DNA from: Alphaproteobacteria bacterium
Lineage (GTDB): Bacteria > Pseudomonadota > Alphaproteobacteria > CACIAM-22H2
Direction of reading: 5' to 3'
Length of the DNA: 64,000 nucleotides
Assembly: GCA_017308135.1 (NCBI GenBank)
Contig: JAFKFM010000013.1
Coordinates: 127,437-191,436, forward strand
Shown here piece after piece: positions 24,258-33,326 of the stretch (position 1 is its first letter; the number at the start of each line of letters is the position of its first letter). The position numbers and the translations under genes are program-made. The notes under the pieces are model-generated. The model was not told the origin of the DNA. It saw nothing but the letters and a program-made list of their open reading frames with translations, and made no database searches.

Positions 24258-26072
24258 TCAGACGGTCGACGGTGCGTGAGAGTGATCGTGGGCTAATTCT
24301 TGGAGCGCCTGGACGCCAACCGGCGGGGTCGCCTGCCACGGCACGAAGAATAATCTCTTTGCCATCGATCCGCGCACACGATCGATTTGTTTTTTTTCAC
24401 CCAGCAGTCGCTGTTGAAGCAGCCTATCTCGCGTGCCGGCGGCCAGCAGGCTCTTATTGATGACCCAAGCATAGGGCTCGACATGCGCGCGCCGCAAGTC
24501 CTCCTGCAGTGCAGCGGCCTGGGACACGGGAGTGGTTTCGGCCAAGGTGACCAGCAGAATGTGCGTATAATTCGGATCTTGGAGGCGCATCAGGGGCGTG
24601 GTGATCCGGCCAATGAGATCGTGTGAAGCCGACTGCCGCATCACCTCCCGGTGATAAGTGCCAGCGGCGTCCATCAGAAGCAAGCTATGACCTGTCGGCG
24701 CGGTATCCAGTACCACGAAGGCGGTGCGTGCCTCCGCGACAATTCGCGAGAACGCATGGAAGACGGCGACTTCTTCCGTACAAGGAGAAGCCAGATCTTC
24801 GCGCAGCAGGGCTTGCCCCTGTTTATCCAAGGTATTGCCGCGCTGATTCATTATCGTCGCGATGTAACGCTCAGTCTCCGCCTTCGGATCGATCCTGTCG
24901 ACGCGCAAGCCAGGAACCTCGCCAGTGAGCGTCATTGCGAGGTGGGCCGCGGGGTCGGTCGTACTGAGATGCACGCTATGGCCGCGCTGGACCAAACCTA
25001 GTCCGATGGCCGCGGCGATCGTGGTCTTGCCGACACCGCCTTTCCCCATGACCATGATCAGGCCCTTTCCATCCGCCGCCAGAAGGTCGATCAATCGATC
25101 CAGGGCGGGAAGATCATCGGTAAAAGACACGAGAGCTGAGGGCTTGATTGGCGTCGCCGATGCCGGAACAGTACGGAGCAGCGAGCGCAACGCGTCCAAC
25201 CCCAGCATTTCAATAGGCCGCAGCAAGACGTTATCGCGCGGAAGCGTCTGGAGTGCAGCAGGCATACCTGCGAGCGCTTGCTTGCCCTGTCGCTCCAACG
25301 ATGCCGCCGTCGCATCGGAGGAATCGCTTGCCCGGAACACGCCATTGACTACCAGACGCTGGTTCGAGAGGCCGAGAGCGCGAAGCTCAGTTGAAGTTCG
25401 GGCAGCCTCAGCGATCGCACTTGTTTCAGGGCGTGTTACAAGGATGATGGTCGTCATCGCTGGATCGCAGAGCGCAGCCATCGCTGTCTTGAAACGCGCT
25501 TCCTGAGTCTTGAGACCCGAATGTGGTCCCAAACAGGATGCTCCCCGGTCATTGACGTCAAGAAAACCGCTCCAGGCTTTTGGCAGGCTGAGGAGCCGAA
25601 GCGTGTGTCCGGTCGGGGTAGTATCAAAAATAATGTGGTCGTACACCTTATTGTCGTTGACTAACCAACTGACGAATTCGTCAAACGCGGCGATCTCGGT
25701 TGTGCACGCGCCCGACAATTGTTCACGAACCGTGTTCCGATCCTGCTCGCTTGCGGTCGGAGTCATTTGAGCCAGCACCCTTTGGCGATAGGACTCGGCG
25801 GCGACGGTGGGATCAATGTTGAGCACATGCAGACCCTCGACACCGGGGACCGCGACGGGAAGATTGCCTAAAGGCACGTCCAATATCTCGTCGATATTAG
25901 ACGCCGGATCAGTGCTAACCAGCAGCACCGACTTTCCGCCATCGGCGAGCGATAAGGCCGCGGCGCAGCCGACTGAGGTCTTGCCTACGCCACCTTTCCC
26001 GGTGAAGAACAAGAACCGGGTCGGACTGGTCAGGAAGCCAGGAAGGTGAACCGTGGCAATATCGTTTGTCAT
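24258..26072 (-). CDS. arsA: ArsA, two-domain arsenite-stimulated ATPase
   Basis: 604 aa, the full tandem A1-A2 length. P-loops 'GKGGVGKTS' (residues 25-33) and, in the second half, 'GKGGVGKTT'; the metalloid-site cysteines are in 'SGACTTEIAAFDEF' (C123), 'RGASCLGPHSG' (C180) and 'SPCTEEVAVFHAF'. Signal-transduction motifs 'DTTPTGHTLRLLSLP' and 'DTAPTGHSLLLMDAAG' follow each half. Normally drives ArsB and receives As(III) from ArsD; neither ArsB nor ArsD is beside it, so it may work with the Acr3 pump 6 kb away. Co-directional with the ArsR-ArsC fusion upstream. Confidence 0.95.
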   Translation of the reverse strand: MTNDIATVHLPGFLTSPTRFLFFTGKGGVGKTSVGCAAALSLADGGKSVLLVSTDPASNIDEILDVPLGNLPVAVPGVEGLHVLNIDPTVAAESYRQRVLAQMTPTASEQDRNTVREQLSGACTTEIAAFDEFVSWLVNDNKVYDHIIFDTTPTGHTLRLLSLPKAWSGFLDVNDRGASCLGPHSGLKTQEARFKTAMAALCDPAMTTIILVTRPETSAIAEAARTSTELRALGLSNQRLVVNGVFRASDSSDATAASLERQGKQALAGMPAALQTLPRDNVLLRPIEMLGLDALRSLLRTVPASATPIKPSALVSFTDDLPALDRLIDLLAADGKGLIMVMGKGGVGKTTIAAAIGLGLVQRGHSVHLSTTDPAAHLAMTLTGEVPGLRVDRIDPKAETERYIATIMNQRGNTLDKQGQALLREDLASPCTEEVAVFHAFSRIVAEARTAFVVLDTAPTGHSLLLMDAAGTYHREVMRQSASHDLIGRITTPLMRLQDPNYTHILLVTLAETTPVSQAAALQEDLRRAHVEPYAWVINKSLLAAGTRDRLLQQRLLGEKKQIDRVRGSMAKRLFFVPWQATPPVGVQALQELAHDHSHAPSTV

Positions 26073-26166
26073 ATCTTAATCCTTCCAGAATATATGATTG
26101 CTTAAAATCCAGATGATGGGCTTGATCTCGATCAAGACCACACGCCAGGTACATGCCTGATACGGG

Positions 26167-27045
26167 CTAGGCGGCTTGTGGGGCCGAAAGGGTCATGTCG
26201 GTTGCGCCTTCCATCCGGCCGATGGCGGCGAGCTCCTTCTTCAGATTAGCAAGGTCCAAGCTTTCAACCGGAAGATTCACCAGAGCTGTCAGACGTGCGG
26301 TGAGGCGCCGATAGGCTGCAAGAAAGGCCGCGCGCTGCACGTCCTTAGTTCCCTTCACGAGCGCAGGATCGGGAATTCCCCAGTGAGCCTGTAGAGGATG
26401 GCCCGGCCAGAATGGACATTCCTCTCCCGCTGCGGCGTCGCAAACCGTGACAACAAAATCCATGGTGACAGCGCGTTTGCCAGCGAATTCGCTCCAGCTT
26501 TTCGACCGCAGATGCGATGTTTCGTAGCCTAGGCTTTCGAGCAGTTCCACTGCGAGACGATGTGGCCGCTCCTGCGGGCGGCTTCCCGCGGAATAGGCGC
26601 GAAACCGTCCGGCTCCCTCCCGGTTGAGGATAGCTTCGGCCATGATCGAACGGGCGGAGTTGCCCGAACACAATATCAGGAGGTTGTAGCCCTTGGCGTC
26701 GCCTGCTGCGGGACGCCGCTGCGGGAACGACGCGCCGTCGCGATCGGCAGACGGCCGCATCTCGCCGAGCATGACGTCGAACAGGCTTCCGAGCTTGATC
26801 GATTTCGCCGCATAAATGATCGACCGGCCCTCGCGCCGGCTGGTCAAAAGACCCGCGCGCTCGAGCTGGGACAGGTGTGTCGACATCGTGTTGTGCGGCA
26901 CCGCCAATAGCCTCGCGACATCTCCCGCCGGCAGACCGTAGGGAAGATATCGTGCCAGCAGTCTGAAGACTTCGAGCCGCGTGGGCTGCGCCAGGCTGGC
27001 GAACATCTCGACGGCATCGTCGGTCGTGAATTGATCTGCGGTCAT
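26167..27045 (-). CDS. ArsR-ArsC fusion (repressor plus LMW-phosphatase arsenate reductase), copy 1
   Basis: 292 aa. Residues 1-95 are an ArsR winged helix ('MFASLAQPTRLEVFRLL', '[20 protein letters not shown]'). Residues about 115-260 are a low-molecular-weight phosphatase-type arsenate reductase with P-loop '[14 protein letters not shown]', 'AYSAGSRP' and 'FVVTVCDAAAGEECPFWPG', giving the Cys relay of thioredoxin-coupled ArsC. Unlike copy 2, this ArsR half lacks the DCCxGRPE cysteines. Upstream of arsA on the same strand; possible operator at 27063-27097. Confidence 0.9.
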   Translation of the reverse strand: MTADQFTTDDAVEMFASLAQPTRLEVFRLLARYLPYGLPAGDVARLLAVPHNTMSTHLSQLERAGLLTSRREGRSIIYAAKSIKLGSLFDVMLGEMRPSADRDGASFPQRRPAAGDAKGYNLLILCSGNSARSIMAEAILNREGAGRFRAYSAGSRPQERPHRLAVELLESLGYETSHLRSKSWSEFAGKRAVTMDFVVTVCDAAAGEECPFWPGHPLQAHWGIPDPALVKGTKDVQRAAFLAAYRRLTARLTALVNLPVESLDLANLKKELAAIGRMEGATDMTLSAPQAA

Positions 27046-27062
27046 CGTGATTTGTCACCTTC

Positions 27063-27097
27063 CGACGGAACGACACATCCGTCGAGGATAGTGGACA
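27063..27097 (-). promoter_or_regulatory. Candidate operator upstream of ArsR-ArsC copy 1
   Basis: CGACGGA (27063-27069) and TCCGTCG (27078-27084) form an inverted repeat, and CGTCGAGGATAGTGGACA (27080-27097) matches the TGTCGA-N6-TCGACA dyad at 10 of 12 defined positions. Lies 20-50 bp upstream of the start at 27045. Confidence 0.35.
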
Positions 27098-27242
27098 CTT
27101 CGATTCCTGCAAACGGGTTCGGCGACGCTGCGCGAACGCGGCAAGCCACTGATTTATTTATGAAATCTCATCAGCTCGGCGTCCGGAAGATGATCCTTCG
27201 ACCGATCTGGGGCGGGATCGCGCCCGGGGGCCCTCCCGCACG

Positions 27243-27256
27243 TGCGAAATTTCGCA
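27243..27256. promoter_or_regulatory. 14-bp palindrome, candidate AioR upstream activating site
   Basis: TGCGAAATTTCGCA is a perfect palindrome about 120 bp upstream of the -24/-12 element of aioBA, the usual distance for an enhancer-binding protein. The 400-bp space between ArsR-ArsC (27045) and aioB (27445) otherwise holds no gene that I accept. Confidence 0.4.
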
Positions 27257-27372
27257 GATCGTCTCGAAATCCGAACGGACGGCGCTGCACCATGTTCTGC
27301 TTTCTGAACATCGCACCGGCTTGGATCGGGACGCGGAGTTGATTCATCGGGACTTTTCACCGGACCGGCACT

Positions 27373-27388
27373 TGGCCCGTGTCGTGCA
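27373..27388 (+). promoter_or_regulatory. Sigma-54 (-24/-12) promoter of aioBA
   Basis: TGGCCCG-TGTC-GTGCA matches the RpoN consensus TGGCACG-N4-TTGCA at all but two defined bases, with GG (27374-5) and GC (27386-7) at the required 12-bp phase. It is 57 bp before the aioB start. AioR in this window carries the GAFTGA loop that contacts sigma-54. Confidence 0.8.
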
Positions 27389-27444
27389 CATCGTGATGCG
27401 TCCGATGGGACGCAAAAAAATTATGGTCTGGGGAGATCAAGGAA

Positions 27445-27972
27445 ATGAAGAGATGCGACAATCTTGTCGACGTTCGCCGTCGGCAATTCCTCGGCGGCGC
27501 CGGTGCGATGACCGCGGCCGCTGCTGCGCTCACCGTCCTGCCGAAGGAGGCGAAAGCTGACACGCTCGCGACGGCGACGCTCGTCAAGTATCCGTCCAAT
27601 CGCCTCGGCAACCTCAAGGATCTCAAGGTCAACGAACCTCTCTCGGTCGCATATCCGGACGACGACGCTCCCGGCGTCGTGCTCAAGCTCGGTCGGCGCG
27701 TACCGAGCGGAGCAGGACCGGACGGAGATATCGTCGGCTTCTCGACCACCTGTCCTCACAAGGGTTTTCCCCTCAGCTACAACGCGACCGACAAGACGAT
27801 GAACTGTCCCGGCCACTACTCGCGTTTCGACTGCGAGCGCGGAGGTCAGCAGGTCTGGGGACAGGCCACGCAGAACCTTCCCCAGTATGTGCTCAGGATC
27901 GACGGCAACGGTGAGATCTTCGCCGAGGGCGTCGACGAGTTGCTGTACGGCCGCTTGTCCAACGTGCTCTGA
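27445..27972 (+). CDS. aioB: AioB, arsenite oxidase small (Rieske) subunit
   Basis: 175-aa periplasmic iron-sulfur subunit. Tat signal 'RRRQFLGGAGA' at residues 11-21, then a Rieske domain with [2Fe-2S] ligands C103 and H105 ('TTCPHKGF') and C121 and H124 ('CPGHYSRFD'). F108 and G123 occupy the positions where bc1-type Rieske proteins have disulfide cysteines, as in other Aio enzymes. Passes electrons from AioA to a cytochrome. 12 bp before aioA; sigma-54 promoter upstream. Confidence 0.95.
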   Translation: MKRCDNLVDVRRRQFLGGAGAMTAAAAALTVLPKEAKADTLATATLVKYPSNRLGNLKDLKVNEPLSVAYPDDDAPGVVLKLGRRVPSGAGPDGDIVGFSTTCPHKGFPLSYNATDKTMNCPGHYSRFDCERGGQQVWGQATQNLPQYVLRIDGNGEIFAEGVDELLYGRLSNVL

Positions 27973-27984
27973 GGAGGATCCATC

Positions 27985-30495
27985 ATGTCTTACAAACGCC
28001 AGATCGGCCGTCTTCCCATCGTGCCCGTGGATGCCAAGGAGCACAACGTCGTTTGCCACTACTGCATCGTCGGATGCGGGTACAAAGCCTACTCGTGGGA
28101 TGCGCGCTATGAAGGCGAGAACGCGCCGGGCAGCAACAAGTTCGGCGTCGATCTCTCGAAGCAACAGGAGGCGGAGACGGCGGCCTGGTATGCGCCCTCG
28201 ATGTACAACATCGTCAAGCAAGATGGGCGGGACGTCCATCTGGTCATCAAGCCCGACAAGAATTGCGTCGTCAATTCCGGCCTCGGTTCGCCGCGTGGTG
28301 CGCGCATGGCCGAGATGAGCTACTCGCGTCAGCGCAACACGCAATTGCAGCGCCTCACCGATCCCCTCGTCTGGCGCTACGGTCAAATGCAGCCAGCGAG
28401 CTGGGACGACGCCCTGGATCTGGTCGCACGCGTCACCACCGCGGTTATCGCCGAACAGGGCGAGGATGCTCTCCTGGTGTCGGCATTCGACCACGGCGGA
28501 GCCGGCGGCGGTTACGAGAATACCTGGGGCACCGGAAAGCTCTACTTCGGCGCCATGAAGATCAAGAACATCCGCATCCACAACCGTCCTGCCTATAACT
28601 CCGAGGTTCACGGCACGCGCGACATGGGCGTCGGAGAACTGAACAATTGTTATGAGGACGCCGAGCTGGCCGACACGATCGTCGCTGTCGGCACCAACGC
28701 GCTCGAAACGCAGACCAACTACTTTCTCAATCACTGGATTCCGAATCTGCGGGGAACGTCTCTCGACAAGAAGAAGGCCGAGTTCGGCAACGAGCCCGTC
28801 GACCGCGCCCGCATCGTGATCGTCGACCCGCGACGGACCGTCACGACCAACGCGTGCGAAATCGAAGCCGGCAAGGAGAACGTGCTTCATCTCGCCATCA
28901 ATTCGGGCACGGATCTCATCCTGTTCAACGCATGGTTGACCTACGCGGCCGATAAGGGATGGGTCGACAAGCCCTTCATCGCAGCGTCCACGAAAGACTT
29001 CGACAAGGCCGTTGCGGCGAACCGGGTCTCTGTCGCCGACGCTGCGAAGGTCACAGGTCTCCCGGAAGCTGACATCGTCAAGGCGGTCACCTGGATTGCC
29101 GAACCCAAGACGGGTGGCGCACGGCGTAGAGCCATGTTCGCCTATGAGAAAGGCCTGATCTGGGGCAACGACAACTATCGCACCAACCAATCTCTCGTGA
29201 ACCTGGCGCTCGCGACCGGCAATATCGGTCGTCCAGGCGGCGGGTGCGTGCGCATGGGAGGACATCAGGAAGGTTACTCGCGCCCGTCGGACGCGCATGT
29301 CGGCAAGCCGGCGGCCTACGTCGACCAGTTGCTCATCAACGGCAAGGGTGCCGTACATCACATCTGGGGCTGCGACCACTACAAGACCACGCTCAACGCG
29401 ATGGAATTCAAGCGGGTCTACAAGAAGCGCACCGACGTCGTGAAGGACGCAATGAACAGCGTGCCCTATGGCGACCGCAACGCGATGGTGAAAGCCATCG
29501 TCGCGGCCATCAAGAACGGGGGTCTGTTCGCCGTCGATGTCGACATCGTGCCGACCAAGATCGGCGAAGCCTGCCACGTGGTCCTGCCGGCCGCGACGTC
29601 GGGCGAAATGAACCTGACGTCGATGAACGGCGAGCGACGCATGAGGCTGACCGAGCGCTATATGGACCCGCCCGGTCAGGCGATGCCGGATTGCCTCATC
29701 GCCGCCCGTATCGCCAACAACATGGAGCGGGTCTTTCGCGAGATGGGTAAGAACGACGTTGCCGACAAGTTCAAGGGCTTCGACTGGAAGACCGAGGAAG
29801 ACGCCTTCATGGACGGCTACGCGAAGCACGAAAAGGGCGGCGAGTTCGTCACCTACGCGCGGCTTCGTACCATGGGAACTAATGGATTCCAGGAGCCAGC
29901 GACCGCTATCGAGACGACCGGCTCGACCCAAACCGGCGCCCCTACCACGATCTCTACAGGCGCTCAGAGGATTATCGGCACTAAGCGATTGTATGCCGAT
30001 GGCAAGTTCAGTTCGAAGGACGGAAAAGCGACGTTCGCGTCCACCCAATGGCGCGGACTTCAGGCTCCGGGAAAGCAGGCCGAGAAGGACAAATTCCAGT
30101 TCCTCATCAACAACGGCCGCGCCAACCTGGTCTGGCAGAGCGCGTATCTGGACAAGGAAAACGAGTTCGTGATGGATCGATGGCCGTTCCCATTCATCGA
30201 ACTCAACCCGCAAGACATGGCGGACTTGAAGCTCAATGAAGGAGATCTCGTGGAGGTCTACAACGACAATGGCTCGACCCAGGCGATGGCCTATCCGACG
30301 CCGACGGCGAAAAGGAAGCAGGCTTTCATGCTGTTCGGATTCCCGACCGGCGTGCAGGGCAACGTCGTGTCCAAAGGCGTCAACGAACTCGTCATTCCTA
30401 ACTACAAGCAGACATGGGGCAACATCAGAAAGATCTCGGATGCGCCCGAAGGCGTCCGCCACCTGACGTTCAAATCGAAGGAGTACTCGGTCTGA
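27985..30495 (+). CDS. aioA: AioA, arsenite oxidase large molybdopterin subunit
   Basis: 836-aa catalytic subunit oxidising As(III) to As(V) in the periplasm, with a bis-MGD molybdenum centre. The N-terminal C-x2-C-x3-C motif 'VCHYCIVGCGY' (C24, C27, C31), without a fourth Cys, binds a [3Fe-4S] cluster as in the DMSO-reductase-family Aio enzymes. 'NSGLGSPRGARMAEMSYSRQ' and 'GRPGGGCVRMGGHQEGYSRP' are Aio-typical. No own signal peptide, so it is exported with AioB by Tat. Ribosome binding site TGAGGAGGATCC. The long opposite-strand frame over this gene is a shadow. Confidence 0.97.
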   Translation: MSYKRQIGRLPIVPVDAKEHNVVCHYCIVGCGYKAYSWDARYEGENAPGSNKFGVDLSKQQEAETAAWYAPSMYNIVKQDGRDVHLVIKPDKNCVVNSGLGSPRGARMAEMSYSRQRNTQLQRLTDPLVWRYGQMQPASWDDALDLVARVTTAVIAEQGEDALLVSAFDHGGAGGGYENTWGTGKLYFGAMKIKNIRIHNRPAYNSEVHGTRDMGVGELNNCYEDAELADTIVAVGTNALETQTNYFLNHWIPNLRGTSLDKKKAEFGNEPVDRARIVIVDPRRTVTTNACEIEAGKENVLHLAINSGTDLILFNAWLTYAADKGWVDKPFIAASTKDFDKAVAANRVSVADAAKVTGLPEADIVKAVTWIAEPKTGGARRRAMFAYEKGLIWGNDNYRTNQSLVNLALATGNIGRPGGGCVRMGGHQEGYSRPSDAHVGKPAAYVDQLLINGKGAVHHIWGCDHYKTTLNAMEFKRVYKKRTDVVKDAMNSVPYGDRNAMVKAIVAAIKNGGLFAVDVDIVPTKIGEACHVVLPAATSGEMNLTSMNGERRMRLTERYMDPPGQAMPDCLIAARIANNMERVFREMGKNDVADKFKGFDWKTEEDAFMDGYAKHEKGGEFVTYARLRTMGTNGFQEPATAIETTGSTQTGAPTTISTGAQRIIGTKRLYADGKFSSKDGKATFASTQWRGLQAPGKQAEKDKFQFLINNGRANLVWQSAYLDKENEFVMDRWPFPFIELNPQDMADLKLNEGDLVEVYNDNGSTQAMAYPTPTAKRKQAFMLFGFPTGVQGNVVSKGVNELVIPNYKQTWGNIRKISDAPEGVRHLTFKSKEYSV

Positions 30496-30551
30496 ACGTG
30501 GAAGGGCGGCGCCTCCTCCCTGCTCCGCCATTCCCTTCGGCCTTCCGCCGC

Positions 30552-31841
30552 ATGAATCTCAGAGTTCAGAACGCTTCCACGGCGACGTCCGATGATTGTC
30601 TGGACGGGCGACAGGCACTGCTTTCGCCCGTAGCGGCGCTCGAGATCATGCTGGCGAATGTCGTGCAAATCGAGGGTTGCGAAACCGTCGGAGCCGCGGC
30701 CGCATCCGGCCGCGTCGCGTCGGCCGCCGTGATCTCCGAAACCGCGTTGCCCCGCTTCGACAATTCGGCGGTCGACGGCTTCGGCGTACACGCGGACGAT
30801 TTGCGCCGAAGCGCTCCGCTTTCGCTCGATCTCGATGCCTGTGTGCGCGCGGGCCATGCCGGGCCTCGCCGGTTATCGTCCGGCCAGACCGTAAGGGTGC
30901 TGACGGGTGCGCGCGTCCCGGATGGCGTGTCCGCCATCGTGATGGAGGAGCGAGCGCACCGCTGTGGATCTCGTGTGCTCTTCGAAAACATTCCGGAAAA
31001 TGGCGCCAACATCCGCCGGCGCGGCGAGGACGTATCTTCCGGCACAATCGTCCTGGTCCGCGGATCTGTCGTCGACCCCCGCCATGCCGCGATGCTCGCC
31101 GCCTGCGGTATCGTCACGATCGGCGTCCGACGCCGTCTTCGCGTAGGCGTCCTCTCGACGGGAGACGAACTCGTGGATGCGACATCCGAGCTAGGGCCGA
31201 ACGAGATTGTCGATAGCAACCGGCCGTTGTTGATGTCGCTGCTGTCGGGGCCAGCCGTCGAGGCAACCGACCTCGGAATCATCGCAGACGATCCGAAACG
31301 ATTGTCGGCAACCCTGGCGGAAGCGGCCTCCCGCTTCGACCTGCTCGTCTCGACCGGCGGAGTCTCGGGAAGCGAGGCCGACTACCTTTATCCCGCCCTC
31401 ATCGCTGCGGGCGGGCGTTGTGATGCGATGAAGCTCGCATTGCGACCAGGTAAGCCGATCGCTTGCGGATCCCTCGGCGCGATGCAGGTCATGTCGTTGC
31501 CGGGAAATCCCGTCGCCGCACTCGTCAGCTTCCTCCTGTTCGTGCGCCCCATCGTGAGAAAGCTGATTGGCGCTTCGGTCGCGCAGACGGGATCGATGTC
31601 TGCACGAACGGCGGAAACGTTCTTTCATAAGACCGGCCGCACGGAGTTCATACCCGTCTCTGTCGTCGGCCGATCGGACATGGGTCTACCGCTATTGCGC
31701 AAACTCGGTCGAGGAGGATCGGCACGACTGTTGCCGATCGTTCAGGCCGACGGTTTCGCACAGATCGATCCAGGCGCGGGAAACGTTGCCGAAGGAGAGA
31801 TCGTGATGTTCCACCCCTTCGCCTCCAACAGCCAACTCTGA
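30552..31841 (+). CDS. moeA: MoeA-like molybdopterin molybdotransferase
   Basis: 429 aa; inserts Mo into molybdopterin, needed for AioA. Motifs: 'ALPRFDNSAVDGFGV' (MoeA N-terminal domain), 'LTGARVPDGVSAIVMEE', 'GVLSTGDELVD', 'LVSTGGVSGSEADY' and 'SLPGNPVAALVSF'. The ATG at 30552 is used, 57 bp after aioA; earlier in-frame starts would overlap aioA. Gene order aioB-aioA-moeA-cytochrome is a variant of the aio operon, implying cofactor supply tied to oxidase synthesis. Confidence 0.92.
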   Translation: MNLRVQNASTATSDDCLDGRQALLSPVAALEIMLANVVQIEGCETVGAAAASGRVASAAVISETALPRFDNSAVDGFGVHADDLRRSAPLSLDLDACVRAGHAGPRRLSSGQTVRVLTGARVPDGVSAIVMEERAHRCGSRVLFENIPENGANIRRRGEDVSSGTIVLVRGSVVDPRHAAMLAACGIVTIGVRRRLRVGVLSTGDELVDATSELGPNEIVDSNRPLLMSLLSGPAVEATDLGIIADDPKRLSATLAEAASRFDLLVSTGGVSGSEADYLYPALIAAGGRCDAMKLALRPGKPIACGSLGAMQVMSLPGNPVAALVSFLLFVRPIVRKLIGASVAQTGSMSARTAETFFHKTGRTEFIPVSVVGRSDMGLPLLRKLGRGGSARLLPIVQADGFAQIDPGAGNVAEGEIVMFHPFASNSQL

Positions 31842-31850
31842 GAGCCGGAA

Positions 31851-32246
31851 ATGCCCTCCAGATCGATCGTTGTCGCCATCGCGGCCGCCCTGTTCGCTGT
31901 CATCTCCACCGACACGCACGCGCAAGACGCCGATGCAGGCAAGCGCGTGTTCAACAAGTGTCTCGCCTGTCACGCGATCGGACCGGGCGCGACCACGAAG
32001 GTGGGGCCGGAACTGAACGGGTTGATTGGCAGGAAAGCAGGCTCGGTGGCCGGCTACAACTATTCCGACGCCAACAAGAACTCCGGGATCACATGGACCG
32101 AGGATGAGTTCACCGGGTATATCCGCAATCCACAAGGGGTTGTCAAAGGAACGAAGATGACTTTCGCTGGCCTGAAGAGCGACAAGGAAATCGCCGACCT
32201 CACCGCATTCCTCAAGTCTTTTGGTCCCGATGGAAAACCATTGTGA
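31851..32246 (+). CDS. Soluble class I cytochrome c, likely electron acceptor of arsenite oxidase
   Basis: 131 aa. Signal peptide (SRSIVVAIAAALFAVISTDTHA), haem motif C37-L-A-C40-H41, and probable axial Met in 'GTKMTFAGL' (M103), with 'GPELNGLIGRKAG' typical of mitochondrial-type/c2-like cytochromes. It is 9 bp after moeA and closes the aio operon; it converges on acr3 with a 14-bp gap. Confidence 0.93.
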   Translation: MPSRSIVVAIAAALFAVISTDTHAQDADAGKRVFNKCLACHAIGPGATTKVGPELNGLIGRKAGSVAGYNYSDANKNSGITWTEDEFTGYIRNPQGVVKGTKMTFAGLKSDKEIADLTAFLKSFGPDGKPL

Positions 32247-32260
32247 AGCGACGCCTGCTG

Positions 32261-33313
32261 CTACTCGGCGCTCTGGCTGACCCTGTCCGCGGGATGTCCT
32301 TCGTACCACCCCCGCGTCCTGTTCACGATCCATACGACGGTCAGCATGACCGGGACCTCGATCAGGACTCCGACGACGGTTGCGAGCGCAGCACCAGATT
32401 CCAGTCCGAACAGGCTGATCGCCGCCGCGACGGCGAGCTCGAAGAAGTTGGACGCGCCGATGAGCGCGGATGGTCCCGCGACGCAATGCCGTTCGCCCAT
32501 GAGGCGGTTGAGCAGATAGGCGAGGCCCGCGTTGAAGTAGACCTGGATCAGGATCGGCACGGCGAGGAGCGCGATGACGAGTGGCTGATCGAGTATCTGC
32601 CGTCCCTGAAAGCCGAACAGGAGAACCAGCGTGGCAAGCAGCGAAACCAGCGATACCGGCTGGAGCCGACCGAGAAGACGTTTTAGCGCCGCTTCGCCGC
32701 CTGTGCTCAGCGTGCGCCGCCGCAACAGTTGCGCAAGTATGACGGGAATCGCGATGTAGAGCGCGACCGACAGCACGAGCGTTTCCCACGGTACGGTGAT
32801 CGCGGACATTCCGAGCAGAAGGCCCACGATCGGCGCGAATGCGAACACCATGATCGCGTCATTGAGCGCGACCTGGGACAGCGTGAAGTGAGGCTCGCCC
32901 TCGGTAAGGTTCGACCATACGAACACCATGGCCGTGCAAGGCGCCGCCGCAAGGATGATGAGGCCGGCGATGTAACTGTCGATCTGAGCCGCCGGCAGGT
33001 AGTTCCGGAAGAGATGCCCGATGAACAATCCGGCCAATGCTGCCATCGTGAATGGTTTGACCGCCCAGTTGACGAACAGCGTCACCCCGATTCCGCGCCA
33101 ATGCTCCTTCACCTTGCCGAGTGCGGCGAAGTCGATGCGGATCAGCATCGGCACAATCATGAGCCAGATCAGGGCGGCGACCGGAAGATTGACCTTGGCA
33201 ATCTCCGCGGACCCGATCACGCTGAACACCCCCGGCAACAAGTGTCCGAGGGCAACACCCACCACGATGCACAGTGCCACCCACAGCGTGAGATAGCGTT
33301 CGAATGTCGACAC
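32261..33313 (-). CDS. acr3: Acr3-family arsenite efflux permease
   Basis: 350-aa, ten-helix BART-superfamily carrier that extrudes As(III). GTG at 33313 has a strong ribosome binding site (GGAGGTTTTCT); the longer ATG frame adds a non-membrane extension overlapping arsC. Key residues: Cys in 'AAAPCTAMVFVW' (C126) and Glu in 'VLIEVPVML', both known to be needed in Acr3. 'SNFFELAVAAAISLFG' is also conserved. Directly after arsC on the same strand, so ArsC-made arsenite can leave at once. Confidence 0.94.
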   Translation of the reverse strand: MSTFERYLTLWVALCIVVGVALGHLLPGVFSVIGSAEIAKVNLPVAALIWLMIVPMLIRIDFAALGKVKEHWRGIGVTLFVNWAVKPFTMAALAGLFIGHLFRNYLPAAQIDSYIAGLIILAAAPCTAMVFVWSNLTEGEPHFTLSQVALNDAIMVFAFAPIVGLLLGMSAITVPWETLVLSVALYIAIPVILAQLLRRRTLSTGGEAALKRLLGRLQPVSLVSLLATLVLLFGFQGRQILDQPLVIALLAVPILIQVYFNAGLAYLLNRLMGERHCVAGPSALIGASNFFELAVAAAISLFGLESGAALATVVGVLIEVPVMLTVVWIVNRTRGWYEGHPADRVSQSAE

Positions 33314-33326
33314 AGAAAACCTCCGT

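Noticed and set aside
27421..30531. 1036-aa minus-strand frame over aioBA
   Set aside because: Complete antisense overlap with aioA; composition is that of a shadow of GC-rich codon use and there is no family motif.
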